This document shows positions 62,168 to 64,000 of a stretch of 64,000 nucleotides of DNA, in pieces (the stretch's first letter is position 1; each line of letters starts with the position of its first letter). The notes below the pieces were generated by a model. That model saw only the letters and a program-made list of their open reading frames with translations, was not told the origin of the DNA and did not search any database. The translations under genes were made by a program, and so were the position numbers. The DNA comes from Rikenellaceae bacterium (GTDB taxonomy: Bacteria; Bacteroidota; Bacteroidia; Bacteroidales; UBA932), in NCBI GenBank assembly GCA_022777205.1, contig JALFGP010000027.1:1-64000 (forward strand), read 5' to 3'.

Positions 62168-63976
62168 ATGTACAAACACATTCTCACAATCGCATTATCC
62201 ACTTTGTCTATTTGCATTTCCCATGCTCAAAGCACTTGGATGGACAATCCTTTTGCATCGAAGGGCACAATTGTCGCTCCGGTGCTGAGCAGTTCGCTTG
62301 TGGATGAGATTGTGATTGTTTCCGATAATCCTGGAGACTGGAAATTCAACGCATCTTTAGAAAATGATGGAGAGAAAGAAATAATCAGCATATCGATGGA
62401 CGCTCCTCAGCCTTGTGCACCGGCAAAGTTCAACGTCTATTTCACATTTCCTCAGAAAGGCGCCTTCAACACTTGGAGTTCGGACGTCTATTGCGGAACC
62501 CATCTCGACCCGTTCTGGGGCAGCAGCAACGGTTCCAGCGCACTTGCGTTCAGAATGCCGCTCTATGAGTATTTCGACGACAACGATACAAACTGCCTGA
62601 CAATCGCATGCAGCGAGACTTTCAGACGGGTGGAGGCAGCCCTCGGCGTGATGGAGGAAGGTTGCGACGTCTGTTCGGAGTTGCGTTTCTTTAGAGAAGC
62701 CGAGGCTCCGATGAGCCATTATGAAACCCGGATTATGCTCGACGGGCGTCGCGTGTTTTGGGGAGAGACCATTCAGGAGGGCGTCAGGTGGATGATGGAA
62801 GAAAAGGGTCTACAGGCCTTTGACACTCCTGAAGCCGCTTTCGAGCCGCTCTATTCAACTTGGTACCAGTTCCACCAGAACGTGACTGACAAGACAGTCG
62901 AAGAAGAATGCAGGCTCGCGGCGGATCTCGGAATGAAAACCATAATTCTTGATGACGGATGGCAGACTGCCGATGGAAACAGAGGTTATGCTTTTTGTGG
63001 AGACTGGAGACCGGCTCCCGAAAAATTTCCGGATATGGCCGCACACGTCGCCGCAGTGCACAAACTCGGTATGAAATATATGATTTGGTACAGCGTGCCT
63101 TATGTCGGATTCAACAGCGAAGCATACGCAAAGTTTGAGGGAAAATATCTCTATATTGACTGGGGCAGCCGCTGCGCCGTGCTTGACCCACGTTTTCCGG
63201 AGGTCAGAAAACATCTTGTGGAATTGTATTGTAAGGCGCAGAAAGATTGGCATCTGGATGGTTTCAAACTCGATTTTATCGACAGTTTTGGGCTGCGGGG
63301 AGAGGATCCGGCCGTAAAGGAGAACTATGCCGGACGCGACATTATGAATGTCAGTGAGGCGGTGAATGTGCTGATGAAAGAAGTCTCCTCTGCGCTGAAG
63401 GCCATAAAGCCGGACATTCTCCTTGAATTCAGGCAGCAATACATCGGGCCGGCCATCAGACAATACGGCAATATGTTCCGCGCTGCCGACTGTCCCGGAA
63501 ATGCGAAGGACAACAGAATGAGAATAGCTTCGCTGAGGCTCACGAGCGGCTCGACGGCCGTACACTCGGATATGTTGGAATGGAATCTGGAAGAAACTCC
63601 GGAGAATGTCGGACGCGCGATAATCAACTCTATTTTCGGAGTCATCCAGTATTCCGCGATGTTGAAGGATATTCCGCAAGAACATCTTGCTGTAATGCGA
63701 AAATGGATGGCATTTGCATCAGAGCACCGCGAGACTCTGCTGCATAGCGAGTTCCGCCCTCATCACCCCGAACTTGGCTACCCGCTCATCGAGGCAGAGA
63801 GTGACTCAGAACTCATAATTGCCGTCTATCAGGACAACGCCGTCGTTGAGGCTGCCCCTCGCGGCAAGCGTCTCTACATCCTCAACGCATCCGGATCTGA
63901 GCGCATAGTCATCCGCCGCGGTGACAAACTCCGCACTGTAAAGGTTCCTTGCGGTGACTGGAAAGAGGTGAGATGA
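62168..63976 (+). CDS. Secreted GH36-like alpha-galactosidase family enzyme
   Basis: A 602-residue protein with a signal peptide ending CISHAQ. The barrel shows STWYQFHQNVTDKT, MKTIILDDGWQT, MIWYSVPYVGF and the presumed nucleophile Asp369 in GFKLDFIDSF. LEFRQQYIGPAIRQY and MFRAADCPGN follow, with SDMLEWN near the C-terminal barrel end. The overall plan is that of clan GH-D (GH36/GH27-like) enzymes, and it resembles the C-terminal half of the fusion at 44869-48729. The gene has its own promoter and lies about 7 kb beyond the PUL, so it may be a satellite of the same system or an independent enzyme. The substrate is unproven. Confidence 0.85.
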   Translation: MYKHILTIALSTLSICISHAQSTWMDNPFASKGTIVAPVLSSSLVDEIVIVSDNPGDWKFNASLENDGEKEIISISMDAPQPCAPAKFNVYFTFPQKGAFNTWSSDVYCGTHLDPFWGSSNGSSALAFRMPLYEYFDDNDTNCLTIACSETFRRVEAALGVMEEGCDVCSELRFFREAEAPMSHYETRIMLDGRRVFWGETIQEGVRWMMEEKGLQAFDTPEAAFEPLYSTWYQFHQNVTDKTVEEECRLAADLGMKTIILDDGWQTADGNRGYAFCGDWRPAPEKFPDMAAHVAAVHKLGMKYMIWYSVPYVGFNSEAYAKFEGKYLYIDWGSRCAVLDPRFPEVRKHLVELYCKAQKDWHLDGFKLDFIDSFGLRGEDPAVKENYAGRDIMNVSEAVNVLMKEVSSALKAIKPDILLEFRQQYIGPAIRQYGNMFRAADCPGNAKDNRMRIASLRLTSGSTAVHSDMLEWNLEETPENVGRAIINSIFGVIQYSAMLKDIPQEHLAVMRKWMAFASEHRETLLHSEFRPHHPELGYPLIEAESDSELIIAVYQDNAVVEAAPRGKRLYILNASGSERIVIRRGDKLRTVKVPCGDWKEVR

Positions 63977-64000
63977 TGGAAAGATGCGGTCTCCATTAGC

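Noticed and set aside
62159-62176. TAACTTTG box and the palindrome TTTGTA-TG-TACAAA at the GH36 start codon
   Set aside because: The box would give a transcript beginning at the start codon, and the palindrome has a 2-nt spacer unlike the 12-nt spacer of the PUL repeat; both may be chance.
1-64000. CRISPR arrays, rRNA and tRNA genes
   Set aside because: No regularly spaced repeats and no tRNA or rRNA-like sequence were seen on reading; short tRNAs could be missed without a covariance search.

Overview
The window is chromosomal DNA from a member of the Bacteroidales. Supporting signs are TAnnTTTG promoter boxes, a SusC/SusD pair, a hybrid two-component regulator of the HTCS type, many short lipoprotein signal peptides, no obvious Shine-Dalgarno sites, and an arginine pathway that uses the succinylated (ArgF') branch. 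The genus cannot be fixed from sequence alone. Three kinds of region alternate: an accessory zone, a housekeeping operon and a very large polysaccharide utilization locus (PUL), followed by a second accessory zone.

1-7541, accessory: the 3' part of the window edge holds an incomplete 5'-nucleotidase lipoprotein gene, then a hipB-hipA toxin-antitoxin pair, an AAA ATPase with a C-terminal nuclease-like domain, an AT-rich gene that has lost its 5' end at a junction with a duplicated fragment of hipB, and a second AAA ATPase. The ATPase promoters carry gene-specific repeats.

7542-20263, arginine/carbamoyl-phosphate operon on the minus strand, read from high to low coordinates: GNAT acyltransferase, argG, argC, argD, argF' (N-succinylornithine transcarbamylase), argB, argE-like deacylase, argH, carA, carB. 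Together these cover the whole route from glutamate to arginine plus carbamoyl phosphate supply. A 250-nt leader begins with a 14-codon reading frame ending Arg-Arg-stop, followed by hairpins; this looks like an arginine attenuator.

20336-54929, PUL on the plus strand: an HTCS sensor/regulator, a perfect inverted repeat that may be its operator, then one apparent operon of about 30 kb. It encodes two DUF4832-type lipoproteins, SusC, SusD, a SusE-like and a SusF-like lipoprotein sharing a C-terminal module, two SGNH esterases, a GH3-GH2 fusion, a 49-residue acidic peptide, a beta-helix lipoprotein, a FAD-oxidoreductase/GH36-like fusion, a GH3 and a GH2. A separate GH36-like secreted enzyme lies at 62168-63976. 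The set suggests import and breakdown of an acylated, branched plant-type glycan or glycoside with beta-glucoside, beta-galactoside/glucuronide and alpha-galactoside-like linkages, but the substrate is not determined.

54930-62100, second accessory zone: remnants (methyltransferase fragment, truncated AbiEii), small proteins (HARE-like winged helix, glutaredoxin-like, YbjQ family), an AbiEi antitoxin, a HATPase/STAS-like pair, a DUF4143 AAA ATPase, and a three-gene unit ending in a phospholipase-D-like protein. Inverted repeats sit in most of the promoters here. One 35-bp palindrome forms two overlapping divergent promoters between abiEi and the HATPase pair.
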